This document shows positions 45,932-55,074 of a stretch of 64,000 nt of DNA, piece by piece; the stretch's first letter is position 1, and each line of letters opens with the position of its first letter. The position numbers and the translations under genes were made by a program. Below the pieces are notes generated by a model. It ran no database searches. It had not been told where the DNA came from and saw only the letters and a program-made list of their open reading frames with translations. Source of the stretch: an uncultured Bacteroides sp. (lineage in GTDB: Bacteria; Bacteroidota; Bacteroidia; Bacteroidales; Bacteroidaceae); the NCBI GenBank assembly GCA_947646015.1, contig CANSEY010000002.1, forward strand, positions 310,001 through 374,000, written 5' to 3'.

Positions 45932-47062
45932 ATGAATAAGACTTTTCGGAAGGCTTGTGCGAAACTTCATTTATGGCTTGGATTGCTTTCGGGTATTGTG
46001 GTATTCATAGTCTGCATCACCGGCTGCATGTATGCATTTAAAGACGAAATTACCGATGCCACACAACCTTGGCGCTTTGTAGCTCCATTGGAGAAAGAGT
46101 TTTTGCCGCCTTCCCGCTTACTTGCGATAGCGGATTCTGTCATGGGAGGAGCTTCGGCCACAGCCATCACTTACGGTGAAAGATCGGATGCGGCCTGGGT
46201 GGACTACTATCAGCCGGAAGCAGGGATGAGTACTGTTTTTATCAATCCGTATAGCGGACAGGTATTGAAGTCGGTAGTGAATCATAACGGTGATTTCGAT
46301 TTCTTCCGGTTGGTGCTTAGCGGGCATCGCACTTTATGGCTCCCCAGGGAGATCGGGAGTCCGATTGTTGGTTACAGTGTATTGATTTTCCTCATCACCC
46401 TGATAACGGGAGTGATACTTTGGTGGCCCAGAAGCTGGACACGCAAGGCACTTGTGCAACGGTTGACTCTGAAACGCCCCTTTACCTTTTCAAGGCTTAA
46501 CTTCGACCTGCATAATGTTGCGGGTTTTTATGCTGCATTGGTGCTGGCCGTATTATGTTTTACCGGATTGATATTTAGCCTGAATTGGTTTAGCAGAGGC
46601 GTGTACAGCATCACTTCGGGTGGTGAAGAGTTGAAGCCCTACGTTTTACCGGTATCCGATACATTGCAGGTTGTCAATCGTGTGACAAACCCTTTGGACA
46701 GACTTTATACTCAGCTACGGCTTGAAGAACCTGCTGCCAAGACCTTTTATTTTGCTTTACCCGGACAAGCCGATGGTGTTTACCGGGTCAGTGTTGTACA
46801 TAAAAGAGGGTCTTACTACCGTACCGATAATTTGTTTTTTGACCGGTATACACTGGTTTCTTTGAAAGGAGCCGGTCCTTATGCCGGTAAATATACCGAG
46901 GCCTCTCCCGCCGATAAGTTCCGTCGTATGAATCTGGAGATTCATGACGGGCGCATCTGGGGGCTTCCCGGTAAAATTATAATGTTTCTTGCGAGCCTGA
47001 CGGGTGCTTCACTTCCTGTGACCGGCTTTATCATCTGGTATCGTAAGCGCCGTAAGAGATAA
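45932..47062 (+). CDS. xusC: PepSY-domain inner-membrane protein, XusC-like
   Basis: 376 residues. Four hydrophobic segments (about 12-34, 144-166, 187-209, 347-369) around PepSY regions: LHLWLGLLSGIVVFIVCITGCMYAFKDEI at the start, HRTLWLPREIGSPIVGYSVLIFLITLITGVILWWP in the middle, and FDLHNVAGFYAALVLAVLCFTGLIFS. Such proteins are often siderophore-related ferric reductases. Last gene of the operon, followed by a terminator. Confidence 0.85.
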   Translation: MNKTFRKACAKLHLWLGLLSGIVVFIVCITGCMYAFKDEITDATQPWRFVAPLEKEFLPPSRLLAIADSVMGGASATAITYGERSDAAWVDYYQPEAGMSTVFINPYSGQVLKSVVNHNGDFDFFRLVLSGHRTLWLPREIGSPIVGYSVLIFLITLITGVILWWPRSWTRKALVQRLTLKRPFTFSRLNFDLHNVAGFYAALVLAVLCFTGLIFSLNWFSRGVYSITSGGEELKPYVLPVSDTLQVVNRVTNPLDRLYTQLRLEEPAAKTFYFALPGQADGVYRVSVVHKRGSYYRTDNLFFDRYTLVSLKGAGPYAGKYTEASPADKFRRMNLEIHDGRIWGLPGKIIMFLASLTGASLPVTGFIIWYRKRRKR

Positions 47063-47080
47063 CACTGCTCTCCATATACA

Positions 47081-47112
47081 AAAATTCCCCACCGATACCG
47101 GTGGGGAATTTT
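47081..47112. terminator. Bidirectional terminator between xusC and frdB
   Basis: A perfect 14-bp stem AAAATTCCCCACCG/CGGTGGGGAATTTT with a 4-nt loop; it has T or A runs at both ends, so it can work in both directions. Confidence 0.88.
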
Positions 47113-47142
47113 CCTACTTATTAATCAAATGCTAAGTTGTGC

Positions 47143-47898
47143 TTAGTCTTTCAGTTTTGCGATGATGAAATCGCGGTTCAAACGAGCGATGTTGCTGATT
47201 GAAATGTTCTTCGGACACTCTGCTTCACAAGCACGTGTGTTTGTACAGTTACCGAATCCCAGTTCGTCCATCTTAGAAAGCATAGCTTTTGCACGGCGTG
47301 CTGCTTCTACTTTTCCTTGTGGAAGGAGGTTCAGCTGGCTGACCTTAGCTGATACGAACAACATGGCAGAACCATTCTTACAAGCAGCTACACAAGCACC
47401 GCAACCGATACATGCAGCGGCATCCATAGCCTCGTCGGCGATATCCTTAGAGATAAGGATAGCGTTGGCATCCTGAGGAGCACCTGTGTTTACGCTTACG
47501 TAACCACCGGCCTGCATGATCTTGTCATAAGCCGAACGGTCAACCATCAAGTCACGGATTACCGGGAAACCGGCAGAACGCCAAGGTTCAACTGTGATGG
47601 TGTCTCCATCTTTGAAGCGACGCATATACATCTGGCAGGTAGTAGCACCTGTCGCAGGTCCGTGCGGGTGTCCGTTGATGTAAAGAGAACACATACCGCA
47701 GATACCTTCGCGGCAGTCATGGTCGAATACGATAGGTTCGCCACCGTCATTAATAATCTGTTCGTTCAGGATATCCAGCATTTCGAGGAACGACGTATCG
47801 CCCGGGATATCTTTCATTTGATATGTTTCAAAAGCACCTTTTGCTTTCGGGCCTTTCTGGCGCCATACCTTCAGTGTGAATGATATATTTTTATCCAT
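47143..47898 (-). CDS. frdB: Fumarate reductase/succinate dehydrogenase iron-sulfur subunit
   Basis: 251 residues. [2Fe-2S] site in [17 protein letters not shown] and a later Cys in TTCQMY; [4Fe-4S] and [3Fe-4S] sites in [13 protein letters not shown] and [13 protein letters not shown]. It passes electrons between FrdA and the quinone at FrdC. Last gene of frdCAB; 29 bp after frdA. Confidence 0.96.
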   Translation of the reverse strand: MDKNISFTLKVWRQKGPKAKGAFETYQMKDIPGDTSFLEMLDILNEQIINDGGEPIVFDHDCREGICGMCSLYINGHPHGPATGATTCQMYMRRFKDGDTITVEPWRSAGFPVIRDLMVDRSAYDKIMQAGGYVSVNTGAPQDANAILISKDIADEAMDAAACIGCGACVAACKNGSAMLFVSAKVSQLNLLPQGKVEAARRAKAMLSKMDELGFGNCTNTRACEAECPKNISISNIARLNRDFIIAKLKD

Positions 47899-47927
47899 TT
47901 TTGTTTTCCTTTAATTGATTAGCCGAA

Positions 47928-49871
47928 TTATGACTTGTAGTTACGAGTCTGAACTTTTACGAACTGGTAGTTCAAATCTTCTTTGATCAACTCCGGTTCT
48001 GAATTTTCACCGGTGTATTTCCAGCAAGCTACGTATGAGAAGTTCTTATCGTCACGTAACGCTTCACCTTCCGGGGTCTGGTATTCGGTACGGAAGTGTC
48101 CACCGCAAGATTCTTCACGGTTCAAACCGTCGCGAGCCATCAGCATACCTACTTCAATGAAGTCGATCAGACGAAGTGCTTTTTCCAGTTCTACGTTCAG
48201 TTCGTTTACATCACCCGGGATGCGAACGTTGGTCCAGAAATCTTTCTTCACCTCTTCAATGCCTGTCAGGGCTTTCTGCAGAGATTCTTTTGTACGGGCC
48301 ATACCTACGAAGTCCCACATGATGTGACCCAGTTTCTTGTGGATAGAGTCAACAGAGTGTTTTCCGTTTACGGCTTTGATCTTCTGGATCTTATCTTTCA
48401 CTTCCTTTTCGGCTGCAGCAAATTCCGGCAGGTCGGTAGAGAAGCGCGGAACCTGAATCTGATCGGCCAGGTAGTTCTGGATAGTGTAAGGCAATACGAA
48501 GTATCCGTCAGCCAGACCCTGCATCAATGCAGATGCACCCAAGCGGTTAGCACCGTGGTCGGAGAAGTTGGCTTCACCGATAGCGAACAGACCCGGGATA
48601 GAAGTCATCAATTCATAATCAACCCAGATACCACCCATGGTGTAGTGGATAGCGGGGAATATCATCATCGGAGTCTTGTACGGGTTCTCGTCAGTGATTT
48701 CTTCGTACATGTCGAAGAGGTTACCATAACGGGCACGAACCACGTCCTCACCCAGACGATCGATAGCATATTTGAAATCGAGGAAGACGGCCAAACCGGT
48801 ATTGTTCACACCGAAACCGGCATCACAACGTTCTTTGGCTGCACGTGAAGCAACGTCACGCGGAACAAGGTTACCGAATGCCGGGTAACGGCGTTCCAGA
48901 TAGAAGTCACGGTCTTCATCAGGAATTTCGGTCGGCTTTTTAGTGCCTGCCTGCAATGCTTTGGCATCTTCAATCTTCTTCGGAACCCAGATGCGACCGT
49001 CGTTACGAAGTGATTCAGACATCAATGTCAGCTTAGACTGTTTGTCACCGTGTACGGGGATACAAGTCGGGTGAATCTGAGCGAAACAAGGATTGGCAAA
49101 ATAAGCACCTTTCTTATAGCACTGGATGGCAACTGAACCGTTGGAACCCATAGCGTTGGTAGAAAGGAAGAATGCGTTTCCGTAACCACCTGTACCGATA
49201 ACTACAGCGTGAGCAGCGAAACGTTCGATTTCACCGGTTACGAGGTTACGGGCAATGATACCGCGCGCACGTCCTTCAATTACAACGAGGTCGAGCATTT
49301 CGTAACGAGTGTAAAGTTTAACAGTACCTTTTTGTACCTGACGGCTCAATGCTGAATAAGCGCCCAGCAACAGCTGCTGTCCGGTCTGGCCGCGGGCATA
49401 GAACGTACGGGATACCTGTGCACCACCGAATGAACGGTTGTCAAGTGTGCCACCGTAATCGCGTGCGAAAGGTACACCCTGTGCTACGCATTGGTCGATG
49501 ATAGCGTTTGATACCTCAGCCAGACGGTAAACGTTGGCTTCGCGTGCACGGTAGTCACCGCCTTTGATTGTATCGTAGAAAAGACGGTAAACCGAGTCAC
49601 CATCATTTTGATAGTTTTTAGCTGCGTTGATACCACCCTGTGCTGCAATAGAGTGAGCACGGCGGGGTGAATCCTGAATACAGAAATTGAATACTCTGAA
49701 ACCCATTTCGCCTAGAGAAGCGGCAGCAGATGCTCCGGCAAGTCCGGTACCTACAACGATAATGTCAAGGCGACGTTTGTTGGCAGGGTTAACAAGTTTT
49801 TGATGAGCCTTATAGTTACTCCATTTTTCGGCGAGCTGGCCTTCAGGAATTTTTGAATCTATCTTAGTCAT
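47928..49871 (-). CDS. frdA: Fumarate reductase/succinate dehydrogenase flavoprotein subunit
   Basis: 647 residues. FAD-binding [18 protein letters not shown] at about 37-54; covalent-FAD His region [17 protein letters not shown]; active-site [14 protein letters not shown] and catalytic Arg in the RYG-type segment; [21 protein letters not shown] near 410. Terminal step of fumarate respiration in Bacteroides. 37 bp after frdC. Confidence 0.97.
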   Translation of the reverse strand: MTKIDSKIPEGQLAEKWSNYKAHQKLVNPANKRRLDIIVVGTGLAGASAAASLGEMGFRVFNFCIQDSPRRAHSIAAQGGINAAKNYQNDGDSVYRLFYDTIKGGDYRAREANVYRLAEVSNAIIDQCVAQGVPFARDYGGTLDNRSFGGAQVSRTFYARGQTGQQLLLGAYSALSRQVQKGTVKLYTRYEMLDLVVIEGRARGIIARNLVTGEIERFAAHAVVIGTGGYGNAFFLSTNAMGSNGSVAIQCYKKGAYFANPCFAQIHPTCIPVHGDKQSKLTLMSESLRNDGRIWVPKKIEDAKALQAGTKKPTEIPDEDRDFYLERRYPAFGNLVPRDVASRAAKERCDAGFGVNNTGLAVFLDFKYAIDRLGEDVVRARYGNLFDMYEEITDENPYKTPMMIFPAIHYTMGGIWVDYELMTSIPGLFAIGEANFSDHGANRLGASALMQGLADGYFVLPYTIQNYLADQIQVPRFSTDLPEFAAAEKEVKDKIQKIKAVNGKHSVDSIHKKLGHIMWDFVGMARTKESLQKALTGIEEVKKDFWTNVRIPGDVNELNVELEKALRLIDFIEVGMLMARDGLNREESCGGHFRTEYQTPEGEALRDDKNFSYVACWKYTGENSEPELIKEDLNYQFVKVQTRNYKS

Positions 49872-49908
49872 AATGCTATTTACAATTTAATCATTTACAA
49901 TTTACAAT

Positions 49909-50601
49909 TTAGCAAGCACCGCATGCCAACGATTTAACGAAGAATACGACTACTACCAGAGCAAAGCATACAACAACGATGGTTGAATAGATGTTGGAGA
50001 TGCATTTCCAGCGGTTGATCCAAATCTTGTTGTTCCAGCCCAAAGATTGCATAGAGCTCCAGAAACCATGAGTCAGGTGGAACCAAAGGGCGCCCAGCCA
50101 AACGAGGTACAGCACTACATATACAGGGTTAGAGAAAGTGTTCATGATGTGATAAACACCATCAGCAGCATAAGTTGTGTCTGCTACTCCTCCCATGTTG
50201 TGCACCAATTCAGGTAACTGCATTTTAGCCCAGAAGTTAAAGAGGTGAAGGCCCAAACCTAAGATAACGATGATACCCAGCACCAACATGTTTTGTGATG
50301 CCCATTCCACGGTTTTAGGTTTGTCAACTACGGCGTAACGTTCGCTACCACGTGCTGCGCGATTCTGTATTGTCAGCCAGAAAGCGTAGATAATGTGAAT
50401 CACGAAGAGGGCAGCCAGGCCCAGCGTAGCTACCAACGCATACCAGTTTGCTCCCAGGAACTCACAAACCAAGTTGTAACCCTCAGCCGAGATGATCGCA
50501 ACAAGGTTCATCGCCATGTGAAACGTTAGAAACAGGACAAGGGCGATACCGGTAACGCTCATCACCACTTTCCTTCCTACAGATGAATTACTTAACCACA
50601 T
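49909..50601 (-). CDS. frdC: Fumarate reductase cytochrome b subunit
   Basis: 230 residues. Five membrane helices typical of the B-type (dihaem) fold: MSVTGIALVLFLTFHMAMNLVAI at the start with a haem-ligand His, then WYALVATLGLAALFVIHIIYAFWLTIQNRAA with another, LHLFNFWAKMQLPEL, VYVVLYLVWLGALWFHLTHGFWSSMQSLGW and a C-terminal helix. First gene of frdCAB. Confidence 0.95.
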   Translation of the reverse strand: MWLSNSSVGRKVVMSVTGIALVLFLTFHMAMNLVAIISAEGYNLVCEFLGANWYALVATLGLAALFVIHIIYAFWLTIQNRAARGSERYAVVDKPKTVEWASQNMLVLGIIVILGLGLHLFNFWAKMQLPELVHNMGGVADTTYAADGVYHIMNTFSNPVYVVLYLVWLGALWFHLTHGFWSSMQSLGWNNKIWINRWKCISNIYSTIVVVCFALVVVVFFVKSLACGAC

Positions 50602-51283
50602 AAATGATTGATTTTAAATTATTTAATTGTTAGAACTATAATTTCTGTTTTACGAGCCTTCTTTCTCATTGTGCAAAAGTACACGAAATACATTGATTAA
50701 CCAAAGAATTAAAGAAATAATTCTTTAATCCTGAATGTCCGGAGAGGATGGGGTAAACGGGACGATCGGTTGGGGGTATAAAGGATTTGTCGTGAATCTG
50801 TTAGAATAGTAAAATCTTTGTCTTTAAGAAGTTAGCTTTTGGAGTCGTTATCATGCTTATATTTAATTGGTCGTTTTCCGAGGTTTTCTCTAATTCTCTT
50901 TTCTGTGCATGAATTAAGAAGAAAACAAGTCAAATGGACATCATTTATAATACTTTGTAAATAAGAGTATTACCGTACCTTCTGATATGTTTATGTGAGC
51001 CTTGCTATCTGGGCTCATGGGCACAGATATACAGGACGAGATAAAGAAAAGACTATTTTCACTAAAGATAGCAAGAAAAATAAAATACTCTAAGTGATAT
51101 AGATAGAAATATAGTTATATACATTTGGATATCAGCATGATGTATTGTATTCCAGCTCTTGTCCGGAGGGTGGAAGATGGAAGATTGAAATCCATTTACG
51201 TGGGAGAAGTATCCGACTGATCCGAAGAATGAGAAGGGGATTCGGATGAAGCTTTGTCCGTTATCGGGTAAAAAGAGCGGTTT
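50602..51283. other. Intergenic region between frdC and an AraC gene
   Basis: No gene seen. The frdC end carries the promoter described separately. A short hairpin TGAGCC/GGCTCA is at 50996-51017 and an ATCCGAA/TTCGGAT hairpin lies near 51220-51248, downstream of the AraC gene. The rest is AT-rich without pattern. Confidence 0.5.
50674..50705 (-). promoter_or_regulatory. frdCAB promoter
   Basis: On the minus strand TTTG (50702-50705), 20 bp, TACTTTTG (50674-50681): both elements match the Bacteroides consensus. It gives a leader of about 65 nt before the frdC ATG. Confidence 0.75.
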
Positions 51284-52159
51284 CTATTCTGTTTTTAAAG
51301 CAGTAATTTTTTCACCTCTGGCTGCACGTGTACGAAGGGCACGTGGAGAGTCTCCAAAGGAAGCTTTGCAGAAATGTGCAAAATGTGATAAAGAGTCGAA
51401 TCCGTAACGATTACTGATCTCGGTGATCCGTTGTTTGGTATGCTGGAGGTCTTCCAGGATGCCTTCTCTTTTCTTGCTCAGAATCCATTCGTATACAGGT
51501 ACGCCATACATGTTCTTGAATAAACGGCGAAAAGTGGTAGTGGTATAGCCTCCCAGGTGTGCAAATTCCTCTACGTTTTTCACCTTTTCGTAATTCTGCA
51601 TGACGAAATATTGGAAACTTTCCGTATAGCTGCTGATGGGATAGAAAAACTTGCTCAACTGGGGTATCGGGTAATAACAGATGATCAGATATATCAGTTC
51701 CTGACATTTCAGATCGATGAATGCGCCGCAAGGCATCTGTTCATCGAGGTAATCACAAATATCTTTCATGAAGTTGGTTATGCGTTGTGTCATAACCAAT
51801 GGTGTATAAGTTAGCGGAGCTTCTGATTGTTGCAGGATCTCATGATAGCGCTGTTCACAGATCAGGGGTGGTTCGTTGAACCAGTACACTACATAATTTA
51901 CGTCTGTCAGTGCCAGTAATTCTAATTTGGAGCCGATCGACTGGAGAATAAATTGTCCTTCACGTAATGTGGTGCCGGGATACTCTTCACTGTTGACCAG
52001 TAATTCTCCTTGTAGTATAAACAGGATACAATTTTGTGTGCATTTGTCGGGCGGAAAATGTTGTCCTTTGGGAAACTTCCGGTGAACAAGTATGCCTTCT
52101 GTAGCTTTGGGACATTGCGCACAATCTGTCTGTCTATTACATTGAGTTTCTCTGGCCAT
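51284..52159 (-). CDS. AraC-family transcriptional regulator (paralogue of the xus-side AraC)
   Basis: 291 residues. Same architecture as the protein at 41299: a Cys-rich start (CNRQTDCAQCPK), sensor domain CILFILQGELLVNSEEYPGTTLREGQFILQSIGSKLELLALTDV, and a C-terminal HTH (NVEEFAHLGGYTTTTFRRLFKNMYGVPVYEWILS, ISNRYGFDSLSHFAHFCKASFGDSPRALR). A -7 element TATCTTTG (52200-52207, minus) lies before it. Divergent from the PAP2 gene; the target is unknown. Confidence 0.9.
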   Translation of the reverse strand: MARETQCNRQTDCAQCPKATEGILVHRKFPKGQHFPPDKCTQNCILFILQGELLVNSEEYPGTTLREGQFILQSIGSKLELLALTDVNYVVYWFNEPPLICEQRYHEILQQSEAPLTYTPLVMTQRITNFMKDICDYLDEQMPCGAFIDLKCQELIYLIICYYPIPQLSKFFYPISSYTESFQYFVMQNYEKVKNVEEFAHLGGYTTTTFRRLFKNMYGVPVYEWILSKKREGILEDLQHTKQRITEISNRYGFDSLSHFAHFCKASFGDSPRALRTRAARGEKITALKTE

Positions 52160-52214
52160 GAATTAAAGTTAGGTGTCAGGGTAAATAATACTTAGGGAAC
52201 AAAGATAGGTTTTT

Positions 52215-52248
52215 TTTGCGAAAACTCTGTCTTTTTAATCTATCTTTG
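52215..52248 (+). promoter_or_regulatory. Promoter of the PAP2 gene
   Basis: TTTG (52215-52218), 22 bp, TATCTTTG (52241-52248), 26 bp before the ATG. The AraC -7 element on the other strand lies 8 bp to the left, so the two promoters share the gap. Confidence 0.55.
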
Positions 52249-52274
52249 CTGCAAAATAGTAAATTAGTAGAAAA

Positions 52275-52898
52275 ATGAAGAAATTTGTGCTTATTTGTTT
52301 TTGTGTGCTTTCTTCGGTAGGGGGATATGCTCAGAACTGGGATATCAATACGTTACATAAAATAAACAGTCTTGATAGTAAGTTTGCGAGGAATTATAGC
52401 AAAGCCTTTTCTAAATCGGCACCTTATATTGCGGTAGGTGTACCGGTGGCGATGGCTGTATATGCAGGTATCGATAAAGATAAAGAGCTGCTGAAAGATG
52501 CCATTTACATCGGTACGAGTGTGGCCGAGGCAGTCGTGATTACGTATGGTATGAAATATGCTTTTGACCGTGAGCGTCCCTACGACCGTTATCCGGATCG
52601 GGTAGATGCACGTAGTCATGAATCGAGTCCTTCGTTTCCTTCCGGTCATACGGCAGCAGCCTTTTCACTGGCTACTTCTTTGAGTATCCGTTATCCTAAA
52701 TGGTATGTGATAGCTCCATCTGCTTTCTGGGCATGTTCTGTGGGATTCTCAAGAATGAATGAAGGGGTACATTATCCGTCGGATGTAGCAGCAGGAGCTG
52801 TGATAGGAGCTGGTTGTGCGGTAGCCAATATTTATGTGAATCGCTGGCTTAACAAGTGGTTGTTCGGTGAGAAGAAGAAGGTTACAATAAGTTATTGA
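52275..52898 (+). CDS. PAP2-family phosphatase (lipid phosphatase, possibly LpxF-like)
   Basis: 207 residues with a signal peptide (MKKFVLICFCVLSSVGGYAQ). The three PAP2 motifs are complete: KYAFDRERPY, PSFPSGHTAAAF and SRMNEGVHYPSDVAAG. A few short hydrophobic segments suggest an outer face of the inner membrane or periplasm. Bacteroides lipid A 4'-phosphatase LpxF belongs to this fold; whether this is that gene cannot be told without comparison. Confidence 0.87.
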   Translation: MKKFVLICFCVLSSVGGYAQNWDINTLHKINSLDSKFARNYSKAFSKSAPYIAVGVPVAMAVYAGIDKDKELLKDAIYIGTSVAEAVVITYGMKYAFDRERPYDRYPDRVDARSHESSPSFPSGHTAAAFSLATSLSIRYPKWYVIAPSAFWACSVGFSRMNEGVHYPSDVAAGAVIGAGCAVANIYVNRWLNKWLFGEKKKVTISY

Positions 52899-52902
52899 CG
52901 AC

Positions 52903-52959
52903 ATACGGTGAATGACGAACAGGCTGCAGGAAGCATGGTCTGTTCGTCATTCACCGTAT
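52903..52959. terminator. 20-bp perfect stem-loop between convergent genes
   Basis: Arms 52903-52922 and 52940-52959 pair over 20 bp, starting ATACGGTGAATGACG. On the plus strand ATCGTTTT follows. It probably ends both the PAP2 and prc transcripts. Confidence 0.8.
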
Positions 52960-52981
52960 ATCGTTTTCCGTTATAGAAACG

Positions 52982-54604
52982 TTATTTCAATATCTTTTCG
53001 TACTCTTTGTCATTTAAGATTTCCAGTGCCCGCTCCACACTCTTATTGGTGGCATTCATTACTTGGAAATATTCATTCATATCCCATAAGTCACGGGCTA
53101 TCAAAGCTTTCAGCTGAGCTTTAATCAGTGGCAGGGCTTTGTTGTACTGCTCTTCGTTGAATTCAATCTTTTCTTTATCGGCAGCTTCTCTCAGGTAGTT
53201 CAATAGCTGGTCGTCGATTTCAAACTTTTCATTGAATTTCTCGAATGTCTTATATTTATCCAATAAAGCCTTTCGGTTCTTTTCAATGAAGTTCATTGTG
53301 GTTTTAATGACTACCCCTTTGGCTACCAGGTTACGGTGATAGTCGGTATATAGCGTTGTGTCTACCGGAACGAAGTAGTCCGGCATGATACCTCCTCCAC
53401 CATAAACCGTACGTCCCAGTTTTTTAGTCTGGCATTTCAGTGAATCCGGGAAGTGGATGCTGTCTGCACTGACCATTTCGCCATGATTATACCGGTCGAT
53501 CAGATCCTGGTTGTATTTTTCGATGCTGCTTTCACTGCTTTTTCCTTTTCCCGGTTTTTCGTTGATGCTGCTGTCATAAGGCTTTTGTATGCAACGTCCT
53601 GCAGGTGTATAGTAGCGGGCAATGGTCAGGCGGATCATAGAACCGTCCGGAAGGTCGATCGGGCGTTGAACCAGTCCTTTACCGAAAGAACGGCGTCCTA
53701 CCACCACTCCTCTGTCCCAATCCTGAATGGCACCTGTCACAATCTCACTTGCCGAAGCCGAATATTCGTCTACCAATACCACCAGACGTCCGTTACGGAA
53801 GTTTCCGTTACCTTTGGCAAAAAACTCACTGCGTTGTGCAGAACGTCCTTCTGTGTAGACAATCAGTTCTTTTTGTCCCAGGAACTCGTTTGCCAGATCG
53901 ATGGCGGCATTCAGATAACCACCTCCGTTGCCTTGCAGGTCCAGAATCAGGTCTTTCATCCCTTTTTTCTGTAACTCTTTCAGGGCTTTTAGAAACTCTT
54001 CGGCGGTAGTTGCTCCAAAACGGTTGATACGGATGTATCCTATTTTAGGCTGAATCATATAAGCAGCATCCAGGCTGAGGATTGGAATTTTATCTCGTTT
54101 TACATTAAATAAAAGCGGTTCTTTCACACCTCTGCGGATAATGGTCAGGTTTACTTTCGAATCTTTGGGGCCCCGCAGGCGTCCCATGATTTCTTCTGTT
54201 CCCATTTTTACGCCTGCTATGGCTGTGTCATTCACCGCGATGATACGGTCTCCTGCCAGGATACCTACCTTTTCGGACGGGCCATTACTCACCGGTTGTA
54301 CGATGAGCAACGTATCTTCGATCATCTGAAACTGTACACCTATCCCTTCGAAATTGCCTTGGAGCGGTTCATTCATTTTCTTCACCTCTTCGGCATCCGA
54401 ATAGGTGGAATGAGGGTCGAGCTGTGCCAGCATTTCTATGATGGCCGATTCAACGAGTTTGTTTTCATTGACCGTATCTACATATAAGTTAGAGATGGCG
54501 AACTCTGCCAGTTGTAATTTTCGCATGGCGGGTGAGCCAAAGTTCTGTGCCTGTAGTCCCAAAACGGAACACAAACCGATAAGCAGGTATATTATTCTTT
54601 TCAT
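52982..54604 (-). CDS. S41-family C-terminal processing peptidase
   Basis: 540 residues. Signal peptide (MKRIIYLLIGLCSVLGLQAQ). PDZ domain (about 85-165: GNFEGIGVQFQMIEDTLLIVQPVSNGPSEKVGILAGDRIIAVND). Peptidase S41 core with DLQGNGGGYLNAAIDLANEFL, the nucleophile Ser in DEYSASASEIVTGAI and the Lys in GRRSFGKGLVQ. Periplasmic processing protease; substrate unknown. The start is the ATG after an in-frame GTG. It follows coaD by 15 bp. Confidence 0.93.
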   Translation of the reverse strand: MKRIIYLLIGLCSVLGLQAQNFGSPAMRKLQLAEFAISNLYVDTVNENKLVESAIIEMLAQLDPHSTYSDAEEVKKMNEPLQGNFEGIGVQFQMIEDTLLIVQPVSNGPSEKVGILAGDRIIAVNDTAIAGVKMGTEEIMGRLRGPKDSKVNLTIIRRGVKEPLLFNVKRDKIPILSLDAAYMIQPKIGYIRINRFGATTAEEFLKALKELQKKGMKDLILDLQGNGGGYLNAAIDLANEFLGQKELIVYTEGRSAQRSEFFAKGNGNFRNGRLVVLVDEYSASASEIVTGAIQDWDRGVVVGRRSFGKGLVQRPIDLPDGSMIRLTIARYYTPAGRCIQKPYDSSINEKPGKGKSSESSIEKYNQDLIDRYNHGEMVSADSIHFPDSLKCQTKKLGRTVYGGGGIMPDYFVPVDTTLYTDYHRNLVAKGVVIKTTMNFIEKNRKALLDKYKTFEKFNEKFEIDDQLLNYLREAADKEKIEFNEEQYNKALPLIKAQLKALIARDLWDMNEYFQVMNATNKSVERALEILNDKEYEKILK

Positions 54605-54619
54605 GATCACATGGGTTTA

Positions 54620-55072
54620 TTACATTTCCATCCCTTTGGGAATGAACATACTGATATCCTTATTATAGCCAAGCAGTTCGCGGACGATGGTAGAGCTGAC
54701 ACAGGTCAATTCCGGTTCGGTAAATAACAGAATGGTTTCAATGCCGGCCAGTTTCCGGTTGATATCGGCAATTGTTTCTTCGTATTCGAAGTCTTTCACG
54801 GTACGGATACCGCGAACGATGAATTGGGCATCTACCTGACGGGCAAAGTCGATCGTCAGGCAATCGTAAGATTCGACCTTGATCCGGGGTTCGTCTTTAT
54901 AGAACTTACGAATCATTTCCACACGTTTCTCGATCGGAAAGTATGTATTCTTGTTTTCGTTGATACCGATACCGATGACCACTTCGTCCATGAATGTCAG
55001 GGTGCGTTGAACTACGGAGTAGTGTCCGATGGTAAACGGGTCGAACGTTCCCGGAAAGATAGCTCTTCTCAT
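54620..55072 (-). CDS. coaD: Phosphopantetheine adenylyltransferase
   Basis: 150 residues. Fourth step of CoA synthesis: ATP plus 4'-phosphopantetheine to dephospho-CoA. Nucleotidyltransferase [10 protein letters not shown] at 8-17 (TxxH type) and the family [13 protein letters not shown] segment near 120-132. Two bp after parE and before prc, so part of a parE-coaD-prc operon. Confidence 0.96.
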
Positions 55073-55074
55073 GT

